Part shown: positions 10,444-22,570 of the stretch, one piece after another
Numbering within the stretch: position 1 is the stretch's first letter
How the letters are laid out: each line of letters begins with the position of its first letter
Assembly: GCA_032629725.1 (NCBI GenBank)
Contig: JAFEVB010000032.1
Location: 868,001 to 932,000 of the forward strand
Length of the DNA: 64,000 bases
Direction: 5' to 3'
Source: Gremmenia infestans
Taxonomy: Eukaryota > Ascomycota > Leotiomycetes > Helotiales > Hamatocanthoscyphaceae
Program-made: the position numbers and the translations under genes
The notes under the pieces: model-generated
The model's database searches: none
Seen by the model: only the letters and a program-made list of their open reading frames with translations
What the model was told of the DNA's origin: nothing

Positions 10444-12214
10444 AGATGCTTTTTGTTACTTATTAATTCCCTAGCACGGCATCGGTACCAGAAGTTTTCT
10501 CACTGAACATTTAGAGCATACCTATCCACGAAGGTATAGCAGAAATCTTATCCCCTTCTCTAGGACATGACATTACATTTTACTGGTTAACCTAGCTAAA
10601 CCTAGTTCATGCATAGACTATGCATGATTTTCTAACATAAAAATCGCATTATTCTGCAGCCCACCTCTCCTCTACCATGCTCGCTGTTCAGTCACAACCT
10701 AATACTCCAGCTACCTCACGGCTATTTAGACCCTTGATCATCGAAATCCAGCTTCGGGTCGCTTGATGAAAATTCCGGATATAGTACGGAAGAATATTTT
10801 TGGAAGTGTCGCGTGAAGTCACTTGGTTCCCTGCTCTCTTTTCTGGCGGGCCTTGCATATAAATGCTATCTTCGTTTTTATTCTTAATTTTTATTTAGTC
10901 TATGCTTTAATAGAGCCTAAGCTTAAGCTTAATATATAAGAACCGATCGTTTTAATCTGGATCATGCATAATCTACTTCCTATTAGGTCATATGACCTAT
11001 TTCCAGATGTTGTAAAGTTTCACGTTTTTAAAGCCTATCTAAAACAAGCTATAATCAATACTCTTTTCCTCCTTTTCGCTCGCTTAGCAAAGAAAGCGAA
11101 GAACGGAGTGACGTTTCCTAAACTCGAAAGTATCAATTAGAACATAGAGCCTTAGAGGAGAGACTACCGCATCAATTTGCATAAAACACTCCAACGTTGG
11201 CCTAGAATAGGGGATTTTCCATCATGACTCCAAGTAAGTGCAACTGTGCAAATCATTTTTCTTTCGGACAGCTGCATTATAACCGTCCGTTGGATTTATC
11301 CTCATAGGTACATTAGTCTATAAGCTCTTGCAAGTCCCCTGATCCCTATTTGAATTGAGCACTCGAGTATTCTTTCCCACGGTTTTTACCTCATATAGGA
11401 TAGCTTTATATGCCACGTCACGTCTAATAAATAATTAGTGATTAATGAATGTTAAATCCTATACTTTGCTAGCTAGTTGTCAAGTTACGTGCTGGCCGAT
11501 ACCTAGTTGCCTAGCATCCGTATTCGTTACTATGCTATATTATTACGCTTTAGAGCTCTGGATTTATAGCTCCGTCTAGTCATAAGTATGCCTAGTGTAG
11601 TGACTCGGACATAAGATTCCACGGGACGCTGGTAGAAACCATAGCCTCTTCTTAGTCATAATAAGATAGATATTCCCTCTTTCTTCGATAATTAAGTAGC
11701 TTTACTTGGTTTGATTTTCTCTTAACAAACTAGATTATATGTGATAAATGCGAATGCATATTATTAACAGCAGAACCGATTCATTGTTCAATAAGAGGAA
11801 ATCCAATATTCAAGAATATTAAAACTTCAAGAATATCAAAATCAAAGCAAACATAGTAAATCGATTTCAGAAAGAAGCAAGTCTATTTTCTACAGCTGCA
11901 ATGTCAATTATGCCCCGCACGGAATTTTCGGCTGGGCGTCATTGATTTGTTATAGCGAGGTATTAATCACGCTCCATTACGAACGTTAAGATATAAGATA
12001 TACATGCAACGTAGCAATTAAGGACGACATAGATGTCGACGAAGTTCTAGTGGTGCGGTGGTGATGTTTTGATATAGACATTAAGGTCTATTAGAGAGGT
12101 GTATATACCTAGGTAGGTAGTCAAGACGCTGCAGTTCCCATTCCAATTCCAATTCCATCTATCCAACGCCAGCCTATATGCATAATCCATTCTATCCATC
12201 CCACCAGACATCCA

Positions 12215-13314
12215 TCAGACAACCTCCCCATCACTCTTCCCCTTCCTCTTCCCCAACCCCAACACCCTCCTCCTAGCCCCCCCTCCCCCGGCATTCTTCT
12301 TCTCCTCCCCTCCCTCGCCAAAAGCCCCCTTATCACCCCTCCTCCTGCCCGTCTTTACATCCCTGCGACTAGCACAGCAGCAGATCAGACAAAGATGTAC
12401 CACCCATCCAAAAATGCTAAACGCAGCCCCAACCCACATAAACGCAAACATCTGCGTGCCAATCTCCGCACCGATATTCAAGCCCGCCTGCGACGTGATG
12501 ACCTTGCGGAAAATAACAAACATCACCGTCCCGATGATGGCCCCGGCCGTGGTGAGCAGCGCAGCTATGAACGTCCAGATGGCGAACGGGAGCTCCCACC
12601 ACCGCGAATACAGCGTGACGGGCGCTATGAAGATGCTGACGAAGTTCATGCACACGCCTGTGAGGAAGCAGCCGAACATGACGCGGGACGCGATTCGGAT
12701 CAGCGAGAGGATGTTGTTGATGTCGGCGGGCAGGGCGATGGTGGCCCCGGACAGCAGCTCGTCGAGTAGGATGGATACCGGGTTAAACCAGTAGAGGGCC
12801 CGCGGGTGCGAGCAGGATGTTATGCCATCGGCTGTGTAGCCTTCGCAGAAGTTCCATAGCCCGACTTGGTAGAAATCGTGGAGGCCCAGGGAGCGCGCGA
12901 GGGAGTTGGTGAAGATGAGGTCGCTAGGGGAGGAGGCGGGGATTATGTTTGAGAGGTTTAGTTTGAAGAACCAGGTGGAGCGGATGACGGGTTTGTTATG
13001 TGTGTTTCCGATTAACGTCTGGGTGGGAGGTTAGTTTTGGGGGGGTTTGTTTGGGGGGATTGAGGGGAACTGACGAGGATTAGGAATATGACCGAGATAG
13101 AGAAGAATAGGCTGGATATTGTTATCCATGTTTTCCGTTTCTTGGTGGCTTTTATGAGGAAGTTGGCTGGGTATTGTTGTTGTGGTGTTAAAGTTCGTTC
13201 TGAATCCCCTGATGGCTCTCCTTCTCCTTGAACAATTGCTCCATCTGCTGGTTCTCCCTCTTCCTTCTGCTGCCGCCGCCTAGCACCTAGTGATACGAAG
13301 CTGGGGAGAACCAT
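12215..13314 (-). CDS. SUR7/PalI-family plasma-membrane protein
   Basis: Exon 1 is 13314-13075 and exon 2 is 13018-12215, giving 347 residues. The 56-nt intron (GTCAGT to CCCAG) falls right after the first membrane segment (about residues 58-80, ISSLFFSISVIFLIL). The extracellular loop has the family pattern LWNFCEGY with a later Cys and WFNP. Three more membrane segments follow (LIRIASRVMFGCFLTGV; FIAALLTTAGAIIGTVMFVI; FAFMWVGAAFSIFGWVV), then a basic Gly-rich cytoplasmic tail. Members act in cortical patches (eisosomes), cell-wall integrity or pH sensing. The second exon is continuous without stops in the joined frame. The donor GTCAGT is weaker than others here, but the junction restores a family-like TLIGNTHNKPV. 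The exact subfamily is undecided. Confidence 0.85.
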
Positions 13315-14620
13315 TGTTGCTCGATCCTATTCAATTGGCACCTTCCAGGCGGCAGTCGATAGATGATGGATGGATGGGAGGGTGAGAATATGTCGACAAC
13401 AACCGGGCGATACAACGGCAAGGCTGCCAAGGTTTGAGGAGGGAGTAGTGTATATCAACAAAAAAAGAGGTTATTAGCAGTTTAATCGTTAGTCAGGAGC
13501 ATCATCGATCGGCTACAGGGGAGAGGTACAGTACAGTATCAACTCCATTGCGCGTCTCGACCGCACTGGTTCTGGCTCGACAGTAGCGTGGTGACGAGCC
13601 GCCACTAAAGCGAAGCAACACCCCACTCTTATAGCCAGTACTAGAGGTCTGTACTTGAGCAGTATCACGGCAAAAGGAAATGGAAATATTTGATGGAAAT
13701 TCAGAGTCTGTTCAAGTCATCTGCGTGCAGCTTGTGGTAGAATTCACTCACGGTTCGCGTTCAACATTCAGATGATACCTATGCTGAAGATGCGGCAGTC
13801 TCAGAAAGTCGAAGTAGAAGTAGTGGTGTGGCTTTACCGTACGTTAGGCATGTGGGTAGCTATAAGCACGCTATATCCAATCCGGGTTTACCTTCGAAGC
13901 CTCTTTCTTCCAGGGGTTTGAATCCTTGAGTAGATCCGAGTCAGTCCCTGAGATTCAACTCACAACTCCCAAGTATGACACCGCCATGAAAACTGGTGTA
14001 GAAGCATAGAAGACGCGTGGTTTATACGAGGTTTACAATATCGATACGGGTTTCCCCCCCCCCATCAGATCGTGCTGCCTCTCCTTCCCCCCGGGGAACA
14101 CAGTCAAAAGCTCAGCCTCAATTATGATGACGCTCGCGCTAACCGGCTAACATGCTTGTTCAACCCGTACCGTCTCAAGCATTGGCTTTTTATTGTAAAA
14201 CAATTATTAAAACTTCCCATACTTTTCCCATCTCCCCCTTTCTCAAGTTTTGCAAATCTTTTTTTGAAACATCTACCGTAGCCATCTAGATCTTTTTAGT
14301 TCTTTCGAAAAAAGACTAAAGCGATAGCACCAGAGTCTATTGATCCCAGATGCACGCTTACGGTTTCTAGCTGCCGATCTACGTCATTACTGTGATTTTC
14401 CACTTTTTATAACGACAACTCTGCCTTCTTGCTAGTTTCTGCTTTGTTTGGGCTGGCGTTTGTTGACATCCATCGCCCGTCTTGGATTATTCTCCGATTT
14501 GTATTTTAAATATTTCTATTCCCTGTGGGCTTCCAGGTACACCTTTGCATCCCGATATTGCATTTGTTCTGCCCATCGCTGGTCGTCTCAATCTTGAGAG
14601 AAGGGCTCAAGACCGCAATA
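13315..14620. other. Divergent intergenic region
   Basis: This is 1.3 kb between the starts of the SUR7-family gene (-) and the PLC-like gene (+). It carries promoters for both. I see pyrimidine-rich runs (about 14056-14100 and 14220-14260) but no gene or long repeat. An ORF starting at 14525 is in frame with the PLC-like protein, but its first 32 codons do not look like part of it. Confidence 0.5.
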
Positions 14621-16045
14621 ATGCTCTCCTCATGGCTTCTCCCCTATGGCTTTGCCTTTGCCATTGCTGCCAATGCTCAGGATTCCAGCTCTGCTTCTGC
14701 TTCCGGCTCTGACAGTGTTTCTGTATTGACTGGTGTCACTGAAGACGCTACACCTACCGGAGACTATATCTCATATGCTTCAACTATCACCATGCCCTCG
14801 ACATCTGCAATCACAACCTCTGAAATTGTCTCGACAATAACCAGTGGATCCACAACCCGAACCACAACTCTCGGATCAACCACGCTTTTTGGTGTTGGGA
14901 CTTCAATAATAACATCAAACACTTCCACAGCAACTGGGAGTGATCAATCGACAGTATCTTCATCCAGTGATTCTCAAGTTCTCCTCTCAGGATTGCCAAA
15001 AACCTCTTCCATGTCCCTAAACAGCACCACAAACGCCACAAGCACCTCGACATCCTCCTCAGCCCTCCCCACAAACACGACCCCCTGCAACAACTACCCG
15101 GAATTCTGCTCCCGCAAATATGGCAACATCACCGAAGTGTCGGCCCACAACTCGCCCTTTGTCAAGGCCGGCAACGCAGCCGCCAACCAAGAGCTATCCG
15201 TAACGACGCAGCTGAACGATGGCATCCGGCTGCTGCAGGGGCAGATGCATTTCGTGAACAACACGCCGCATTTCTGCCACACGTCCTGCGACGTGCTGGA
15301 CGCCGGTCCCATCACGAGCTACCTGTCCGAAGTCTACGCGTGGGTGTCGACGCACCCGTACGACATCGTCACCCTCCTGCTAGGAAACGGCAACTACTCG
15401 AAAGTCGAAAGCTACGTCCCCTTCATCCAATCAACCGGGCTCGTGCAATACGCCTACGAACCCCCCAAGATCCCCATGGCGCTCAACGACTGGCCAACCC
15501 TCGCATCCATGATCCTCTCCGGCAAGCGCGTCGTCTTCTTCATGGACTACGACGCCAACCAAACCGCCGTGCCCTGGATCCTAGACGAGTTCTCCCAGAT
15601 GTGGGAAACGCCCTTCGATCCCACGGACCGCTCGTTCCCCTGCACCGCGCAGCGGCCCCCGAACCTCTCGGACAATGACGCCAAGAACCGCATGTACCTC
15701 ACGAACCACAATCTCAACTACGATATCAGCATCCTGGGAAACTCCCTGCTCGTCCCTGAAATCCCGCTCTTGAATATAACAAACAACATCACCGGCGACG
15801 GCTCCCTCGGTGTCAGCACGCACGATTGCGTGCAGGAGTGGGATTACCCGCCCAAGTTCCTGAACGTGGATTTCTATAATGTGGGTAACGGGAGTGTGTT
15901 TGAGGTGGCGGCCAAGTATAACAACGTGACGTATACCAGAGCGTGTTGTGGATTACCCGTCAGTGGAGCGGGGAAGCTGGTGCTCGCTAAGAGGAGTGCG
16001 GGGTTTGCGGCGTTGGGTAGTATGGTGCTTTTGCTGCTGTTATGA
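14621..16045 (+). CDS. GPI-anchored PLC-like phosphodiesterase (PI-PLC X-like TIM barrel)
   Basis: This is an intronless gene for 474 residues. I start at the Met at 14621 because it opens a typical signal peptide (MLSSWLLPYGFAFAIAANA); the frame is open further upstream. A Ser/Thr-rich stalk runs to about residue 155. The catalytic-type domain then begins at CNNYPEFCSRKYGNITEVSA. Two His in EVSAHNSPF and HFCHTSC correspond to the general acid/base pair of PI-PLC-like enzymes. The C-terminus ends with a hydrophobic tail (AALGSMVLLLLL) after SGAGK, as expected for a GPI anchor. Several N-x-S/T sites suggest a glycosylated wall or surface protein. Activity on phosphoinositides is not assured in this fungal group. 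Confidence 0.85.
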   Translation: MLSSWLLPYGFAFAIAANAQDSSSASASGSDSVSVLTGVTEDATPTGDYISYASTITMPSTSAITTSEIVSTITSGSTTRTTTLGSTTLFGVGTSIITSNTSTATGSDQSTVSSSSDSQVLLSGLPKTSSMSLNSTTNATSTSTSSSALPTNTTPCNNYPEFCSRKYGNITEVSAHNSPFVKAGNAAANQELSVTTQLNDGIRLLQGQMHFVNNTPHFCHTSCDVLDAGPITSYLSEVYAWVSTHPYDIVTLLLGNGNYSKVESYVPFIQSTGLVQYAYEPPKIPMALNDWPTLASMILSGKRVVFFMDYDANQTAVPWILDEFSQMWETPFDPTDRSFPCTAQRPPNLSDNDAKNRMYLTNHNLNYDISILGNSLLVPEIPLLNITNNITGDGSLGVSTHDCVQEWDYPPKFLNVDFYNVGNGSVFEVAAKYNNVTYTRACCGLPVSGAGKLVLAKRSAGFAALGSMVLLLLL

Positions 16046-16202
16046 TGAGGAGGGGGGAAGGCGGGTGCGGGAGGGAAATTCGATGAATGAGATAATTGAT
16101 AATAGATAGCTCAGATAATGTATGTCACAGATGGCATTTCTTGTATATAGAGAACTTTACATGACACGGGCTTGGATTTTACTTTACAGGCATAGATACC
16201 TA

Positions 16203-16230
16203 GGTCGGTCGGTCGGTCGGTCGGTCGGTC
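16203..16230. repeat. GGTC microsatellite, 7 copies
   Basis: Seven perfect GGTC units lie 160 bp downstream of the PLC-like gene, in the convergent region between it and the sedolisin gene. The rest of 16046-16608 holds no gene that I can see. Confidence 0.95.
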
Positions 16231-16608
16231 ATGTCGTATAGTAGATTTGCATAGCATAAAGCGAGGCGATTAGGAGTTCTTGCCCTTGTTCTTGTTCTTG
16301 GTTGGTTGGCTGGGCTGTATATAAATAAAGATAGATATATAATATTTCAAGATTTCAGTCAAGTATATAATCAAACACCCCACCCCACGTCCAGACTCCG
16401 TCTATTCAATTCAGCACGACTACATACCTTACTTCCAACTTAAAACCACCTTTCACTATCTATTCTGGAAACATGACAATCAACATTCACAATATCCACG
16501 GCATAGAGATATCAATATCAACATATAGGTATATATTATTCATATTAATCATACCATCAACTAACTCATAAATCATTCATTACCCCATCAAACCCAACTC
16601 AACTCAAC

Positions 16609-18475
16609 TCAAGCCACCCCCCCCTCATTCCGCACCCATGGCGTACTAGCCTGCAACAACTTGCCGAAATCCGGCGTCCCCAACCCCGTGACCGCATCCC
16701 AGCCTACCGTCGCATTCCACGCCGCCCCAGGAATAACCGGACTGCCGTTCGCCAGGAGATCAAACCGCCCGAGCCCATTACACCCCGTGCCCGCACCGTG
16801 CGTGACGTCGTTCAGCGCGCTGTGGCCCACGGCGTATAGCCACGGGTTGAGGAAGCCGAGCGTCGGGAGATTGGCCGAGACGCGCGCCGAGTTTAAGAGC
16901 GCGACGATGCCGTTAAAGGTCGGCGCAGCGCAGGATGTGCCGCGGTACCCCTGGTCGATACCCTGGTCGATAACGCGGAAGTTCTGGGACTGCGCTGCGA
17001 CGTCTGGGAAGCCGCGGCCGGTGGTGTTGAAGTACCCTTTATTCTGATCCCCGATTTTCGCTAGGTAGCCCGAAACGGCGTGGTCTTGGTAGGCGGGGCG
17101 GGGCCAGATGTTGGAGAAGCCACCCGAGGAGAAGAAGGTTGCCACTTCGGGCTCGATGTAGCGGGTGCCACCGACGGCTGTCACGTAGGGGCAGGAGGCG
17201 GGGAATTGGGGTTGGAATTTCGTGGTGTTCTTGCCGTCGTTGGACAGGCAGAAGTCGCCGGTGCCGGAGTCGCCGGATGAGAAGAGGATGGATTTCCCAC
17301 GTGCGCCGAGCTGCGCGAAGAGCTGGCAGACCTGCGTGGCGTATGCGACGGGGATTTCTTGCTCGTTCTCGCCGTAGGAGATGGAGATGCTGTTAGGGAT
17401 GTCTTTGTTGTCGAGCTTGGTGATTGCGAGCAGGAAGTCGAGATACGGCTCGTTGGAGTTGTCTGCTGGGGTTGGCGAGTCGCCGTCTACGATTAAAAGA
17501 CCTCGGCCACCGACGCTGAATTCCTTTACTGGGGTGGGGTAGCTTGTTCCCAGAATATATTGGTTGTCGAGGTTAGCTTCGCCAGAGTCGTCAGATGAGG
17601 TTTGATTGTTGCCACCATTGTTGTATTGTATGACCGTAAACTAAAACTGGTGAGTATGTGGGAGTTGAGTTTAGGAGTTCCCCACTTACGTTGGTCCCAA
17701 TGGCATATGGAGCGTAGACCGTCTCGAATTCAGCCAAATCGGCGTATCTGGCGTATTCCTCCAAGAAAGAAGCATAACCAACAGTGTTTCCATTATTTGG
17801 GTCTGCCTTGTAATGGACATTGTACAGATCCAATAAGCACTCGGGAGTGATGGTAAGATTGCAGGTGGTGTTGACTTGAGGAGCGCTTCCTCCGGACCAT
17901 TTGGATGCCCCATTTGATTCGTGTCCAGCGTCAAAGAGCTGAGCATAGGAAGAAAGCGGCTTCATACTCCCAAATCTGGTGGTGGGCTGAACGAAATTGA
18001 TATGGTCCTTGACACTCTCTGGCACCGAGTATTTAAGAGTTCGGAGGATCTCCTGGTTCTCCTCACTACGGTACCATCCGAATTTGGTGTCGAGGAGGGT
18101 GTTGGCGGTTTTGACATCAGTTTGAAAGAGGATGTAATCACTATCATCCGTAATCGAGGTGATGTTGTTCTCCTGAAGCCAAGCAATGGCTGCAGAGCTC
18201 GTCTCCTTTGTTGGTTCCAAAAGAGAACGGAGTTCATGTCCCTCGTAATGCATTCCATATTGCTCATGATCTGGAGTCGAGACCTCCATGAGCTTGTCGT
18301 ACAGAGATTCTACATTCTGCTGTTTGAGAGACAGACGAAGCTTGAGAATCTCAGCCCCTTCAGCAGGACGTACGAAAGTCCAGCCGCGGGGAGCTTGGTA
18401 GATGGATTCGAAGACAGCTGCTTGCGCAATTGAAGCAAGGGAGAGAATCCGTAGAGCGGAGTTGAGGGAGAACAT
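16609..18475 (-). CDS. Sedolisin (S53) tripeptidyl-peptidase-like serine-carboxyl protease, secreted
   Basis: Exon 1 is 18475-17690 and exon 2 is 17640-16609, separated by a 49-nt intron (GTAAGT to TTTTAG). The product is 605 residues. The signal peptide is MFSLNSALRILSLASIAQA. A pro-kumamolisin-type prodomain follows to about residue 190 and the S53 domain covers the rest. Catalytic residues are visible: Glu283 and Asp287 in SGEANLD, an oxyanion Asp in FSSGDSGTGDF, and Ser498 in YRGTSCAAPTF. The Ca-site region is near the C-terminus (WDAVTGLGTPDF). The splice restores the family's NFTVIQYN block. Such enzymes act in acidic surroundings to digest external protein. Leader sequence is C/T-rich upstream. 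Identity is firm; tripeptidyl versus endopeptidase specificity is not decided. Confidence 0.93.
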
Positions 18476-19958
18476 GATGAGGAGGGTTCGTCGCTTGAGA
18501 ATGAACTGAAGAAAGAAAGCAAGAGAGAGCGCATGCGCGTTGACAAGGGAAACAGCTTCTTATATTCACCGATCCTTGCCTGAATAGAATAGCTCTGGCC
18601 TTTCCACCACCTCGGCCTTGGCTCATCAACATGGCATAGCATGGCATGGCATGGATAGAGTAGAGTAGCTGCTGGGTGACTGGGTGGACCTGCTTATCCG
18701 GATGCTATCCGATTCTTGATACCTGCTGAATCAGTCATGTTTATGGAGCATGTAACTGTATCAATGGCACAACTTGCAAAGGTAATGAGGGGATGGCGGC
18801 AAGCTTCGTATTATTGAGGGGTACGACAGTCAATTGCAGCTGCAGTATCAGGGTTCGGCCCTGGTCAGCCCAGGTTCACCTTGCGCATAGCCTTGGAATC
18901 CCTGAAATGCATGCTTGTATGCAGAAGGTGTTTAACCGGACCGTTCATTCGGCACCCGGGGAGGGGGGGCTAGGGGTAGGACGAGGCTGCAATAGATACC
19001 AAAATTCGGGGAGGGCAGATTGTTTTCCCTTGGTGTTGGTGTTGTGAAAGAAAGTGTTCCTGCATTTAAAGCTCAGCTTCAGCCTATCAGAAGTGCATAG
19101 CGTTTCGTGGGACCGCTTCCCGAGTATCTTGGCGCTCAACGCCTGCCTGATATGGCTAGCATCCCGTTGTCTACCGTACCTGGGCATGCTTGATAAATCG
19201 TATGCTTTGCAAGTAGCTTTTATCGTTATCTTCATCAAATAATAATAATCATAATGGAACACTTACCCATCAAAAGTGGGATCCTTAGTAGACTTGTTGA
19301 GGAATCGAGTCATTGAGGTGTTTATACGCTCCCTAGGTATAGCTTCGAGGCTTCTTTCTTCGCAGCAAGCTATAGTGAGGAAGAAATGGAGAAAGCGGCA
19401 CATCCGAAACTTGCAGCTTCCCAATCTGTCTGCACCTCTTGTCTTTATACTCATATGGAAAATTCAAACAATGCTCTCCGTAATTTTTCCGTCTAGTGGC
19501 GTCGCCAATTGACCTTTTGCCGTCTTAGGTTACACAAATCCCTTGGCTCGTATATGAGAATTGACAAATGAAGCAATTTCATCCTTCATTACCTCTAGGT
19601 ACCGGTATATCCATCAATTCATAACTTACCTTTTGCCTTTCTAGAAAGTATCATATCATAGGTCTTGGTCCCGGTGATATCCGCGTGGCCGTAAAGATGG
19701 GCGAGAGCTTTGTTGCACTTCGCACCGCCCGTCATATATGATATGTAATAGGTATTTCCAACATTCTCTAGGTTCCTGCAAGGGTTGCAAAAGCATCACG
19801 CAAGCCATTTCGATACAGCTTCCAAAAGATTATCTCAGAAAAACATCTCATCAGGTTAGTTGACTATATCATTAGTCTATGGTTCTGTTCTATTCTAATA
19901 TTACGATTACATTATGCGAGTTCTCATTATCTTTGCCCATACACGGCGTAGGTCCCAT
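18476..19958. other. Intergenic region, sedolisin promoter side
   Basis: This is 1.5 kb between the sedolisin start (-) and the 3' end of the acetyltransferase-like gene (-). A small GGCAT/GCATG repeat run lies at about 18630-18655. I find no convincing gene; short ORFs on both strands overlap each other and lack similarity. Confidence 0.5.
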
Positions 19959-21453
19959 CTATGCTTCACTCAACCCCTTCAAAGCACCTTCCAACCACTC
20001 TATCACTTCCACCGCCTCATCATCGTCTAAAACCCCAGTCGCCCAACTCAACGATACAGTCATGAACCCGTTCTTCGCTGACGCGATGGAAAATACATAG
20101 GGATCTCCATACGTGCACTGCGCCGTCGAGAACTGCACGCGATCAAAATACGCCGTCTGTTCCCCTCCTACCCCACCATCCAGAACCCCAATATTTGTAA
20201 GCTCAAACGCGTGCTCTCTCTTCTTACCCAACCTACCGTAGAAGAACTTGTAATAGTCGGACACAAATTTCAACAACCCAACATTTTGATTCGATGCCGT
20301 TGCCGTGCCTTGATCGATTTGCTTTTTACTTGCTCTTGCCCCTTCCCACAGCTTTTCATCATCTTGCTCAGGTTTGTCGCTAGACATCGAGCGGCAGGAT
20401 ATGTATCCCCAAGGCGGGCGCTCCTCGGATGAAAAGCACGGCGTTAGGTTCGAGACGTAGCAACCCATGTCTCGGTTTGAATGCCCCGTGAACTTGCGGA
20501 GGGAGAACGGGATATTGCCCGTGAAGTGCGTGTAGGAAGGATACATGACTGCTAGTTTTCTGGCAACTAGAATGGTGAGTAGCGCCGTTATGCTCGTGTT
20601 TTCCTTCCGGCAACGCTTCAGCAGGGCGCCGACCACGTCTGATGAGAGTGAGAAGCTTTTGAGGTTGCCGATGGGAGGTCGAGGGGCCTCAGCACTGATA
20701 AGAGATCCGGACCAATTCAAAGGATCTTCCGTTGACCATACGTAGGTACTGAAGATCTTCTTGAGGGCAAAGAATATTCCAACTGGCAGCGTGGTCTTCA
20801 TTTCCATATTCGGGACGAGCGGGAGTTTTGGAACTGGGAAGACCGCTTCCTCCTCAATATCAGATATCCTCTCAATCTTGCCCTCAATCAAGCCATTCAG
20901 TGCATCCAGAAAAGTAAGTTGGAAAGCGCCCGCCGAACCCCCATCCGCGATGGCGTGATGACAAAAGAACCCTACAGCGAACGTCTCGACACCTTTGCCT
21001 CCGCCCTCGCCCCTGGCCACCACAATCCTCCACATCGGCAAGTCATCCACAACCACGAAAGGCGCCCGCAGCGCATCTCGAATCCACGAATCCCACGACG
21101 CCCCCAAATCCACGTCCACGACTTTCACGAGTCTACGGAAGTCCACCGTAGGCAACCTAATCCATTTCGGCTCGAGGGTCGCTTCATCTTGCACCGTGAC
21201 ACCCATGATAGGATGCTGGCTCAACACCTCTCGCAGAGCTGCGTAGATGACTTGCTCCAGACTATTGCTGGCGAGCAATGAGCGGGGCACGGTGTAGGAG
21301 GCCGTGACGCCGAACTTGTTATAGAATTTCACGTGGTTTCGGAGGATGTTAAACCTCTCCATGTGGCCTGATTCCATCAGTAGGTTTCTTTACTTCTTGG
21401 ATTTTAAGATTACCTGTCGGCCGCAAAGGAACCTCCTCCATTTCGCTGGTCAT
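19959..21453 (-). CDS. Alcohol acetyltransferase-like protein (AATase family)
   Basis: The gene has a tiny first exon, 21453-21414, encoding MTSEMEEVPLRPT, a 46-nt intron (GTAATC donor, CTACTGAT branch, TCAG acceptor) and a long exon 21367-19959. The product is 482 residues. The splice restores the family N-terminus LRPTGHMERFNILRNH, which an annotation starting inside the intron would miss. The acyl-CoA transferase signature HHAIADGG (about residues 150-157) gives the catalytic His-x3-Asp. A later DMGCYVSNLTP block fits the second half of the fold. The family transfers acetyl from acetyl-CoA to alcohols or sterol-like and peptide substrates; the substrate here is unknown. No signal peptide is present. 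Confidence 0.85.
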
Positions 21454-22570
21454 CAATACAATGCCACAGGATTCCAAAGCCTGCCTATCTGTATTCCTGA
21501 AAATTGCGACCTCTAGGATTTATATGCAGGCTCATATCAAAACTAAATATCCGCTCTCCTCGGCTACTTCCGATATCTTGTTTTAATACGGAGTACGCTT
21601 CCGGGCCTGTGCCGTCGGTGAAGCCTGATTTAGAAGCTGCCCCCTGCAGCACGGCGAGTTGTCCAATGAACACGTTTGATATGCGCTTACTCATCAAGTC
21701 TGCTAGCTTACAGTACGTCGTAACGTGCTGCTATGACTTAGATTTAGTAAGCGAGCCCCTTTTGCACTAGATGGCGTGGGGTGGGTTCAAATGATAAATC
21801 TTCCGTCGTCTAAGGTACAGTATATACATGGCCAACATACATAGGAAAACGATCTGCTTTTAAATAGCTATTAGAAATATGCCTTTCAAAAAAAAAGACC
21901 TTGAAGTCGAAATTCCTTGATATAAATAAAGCTTTCCAGAATCGTCATTGGCAAACCTGTTTGTAGATATAACCCTACCCTTCCTCTCTCAACAAATTTT
22001 CAAAACCAAGACATATTACTAAGTATAGATAGATATCTTAAGAAGAAGTAATCCTAAGCAGCACTGCTTTCAAATCAGAAGCTGGTTCCAGCATAATATA
22101 GCGGTTAGATAGCGAAGCCTTCGCTTTGAACTAATGGGCAAAGAGCATTCGCCGGCCTATCTCCCCCTTTGAACCTCTAGTAACTGTATAACCTCATCAC
22201 TAGCTTCTACATCTTGAAAGAATAGTCACTTCTGGCATAATAGAGGAAAGGGTTATATCACACAGCATTGCAAAATTGATACGGAGATAGTGTATACAAT
22301 GAAATTCTACAACTTGGAACTACAATATCCTAAAGAGAAGCGATATTGACAGTGAATTCAACCCTGCCCCCAACCCCATTTTCGACAAGCTGTTCCCCTT
22401 TTCAAAACCCCCTTTCAGACCTTTTTTTAACCCTTTTTGTAAACCCCCTTTTCAACCTCCTTTTCAACCCCCTTTTTTAACCCCCACCCCCTAACCCCTC
22501 CCCAAAAGTAGCAAACCCTACGCATTTCACAAACTTCCGTGAAGATCCGCCTGAGCCGCAATTTAAAGTA
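21454..22570. other. Intergenic region between two minus-strand genes
   Basis: About 1.1 kb. It holds the acetyltransferase promoter (right of 21453), one TACGGAGTA word at 21588, and a C/T-rich array near 22370-22507. A tRNA-like D-arm string near 22100 does not fold into a tRNA. No gene is supported. Confidence 0.5.
22370..22507. repeat. Degenerate CCCCCTTTT-type array, G-rich on the minus strand
   Basis: About seven imperfect units of 13-16 bp of the type AACCCCCTTTTC run in tandem and end in CCCCCACCCCCTAACCCC. Read on the minus strand, which is the sense strand of the neighbouring gene ending at 22571, it contains several runs of four or five G, so it could form G-quadruplexes in that gene's 3' region. 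Confidence 0.7.

Larger units (their letters stand above)
4782..12120. other. 7.3-kb gene desert with degenerate inverted-repeat elements
   Basis: No intact gene is supported across this stretch. The distal part (about 8.4-12.0 kb) is visibly AT-rich, with stop codons in all frames and runs such as repeated ACTTA at 9784-9803. The proximal part (5.2-7.5 kb) is less AT-rich and holds at least four inverted-repeat elements listed separately. An imperfect 21-bp palindrome (TCATGCATAG/ACTATGCATGA) lies at 10607-10627. This pattern is what old transposon debris altered by RIP (repeat-induced C-to-T mutation) usually looks like in Pezizomycotina, but no transposase or reverse transcriptase was recognised. 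Confidence 0.6.

Noticed and set aside
22085..22145. tRNA-like string with a D-arm resembling TAGCGGTTAGATAGC
   Set aside because: No T-arm consensus and no acceptor stem of 7 bp could be paired at the right distance; the apparent anticodon hairpin has a 3-base loop.
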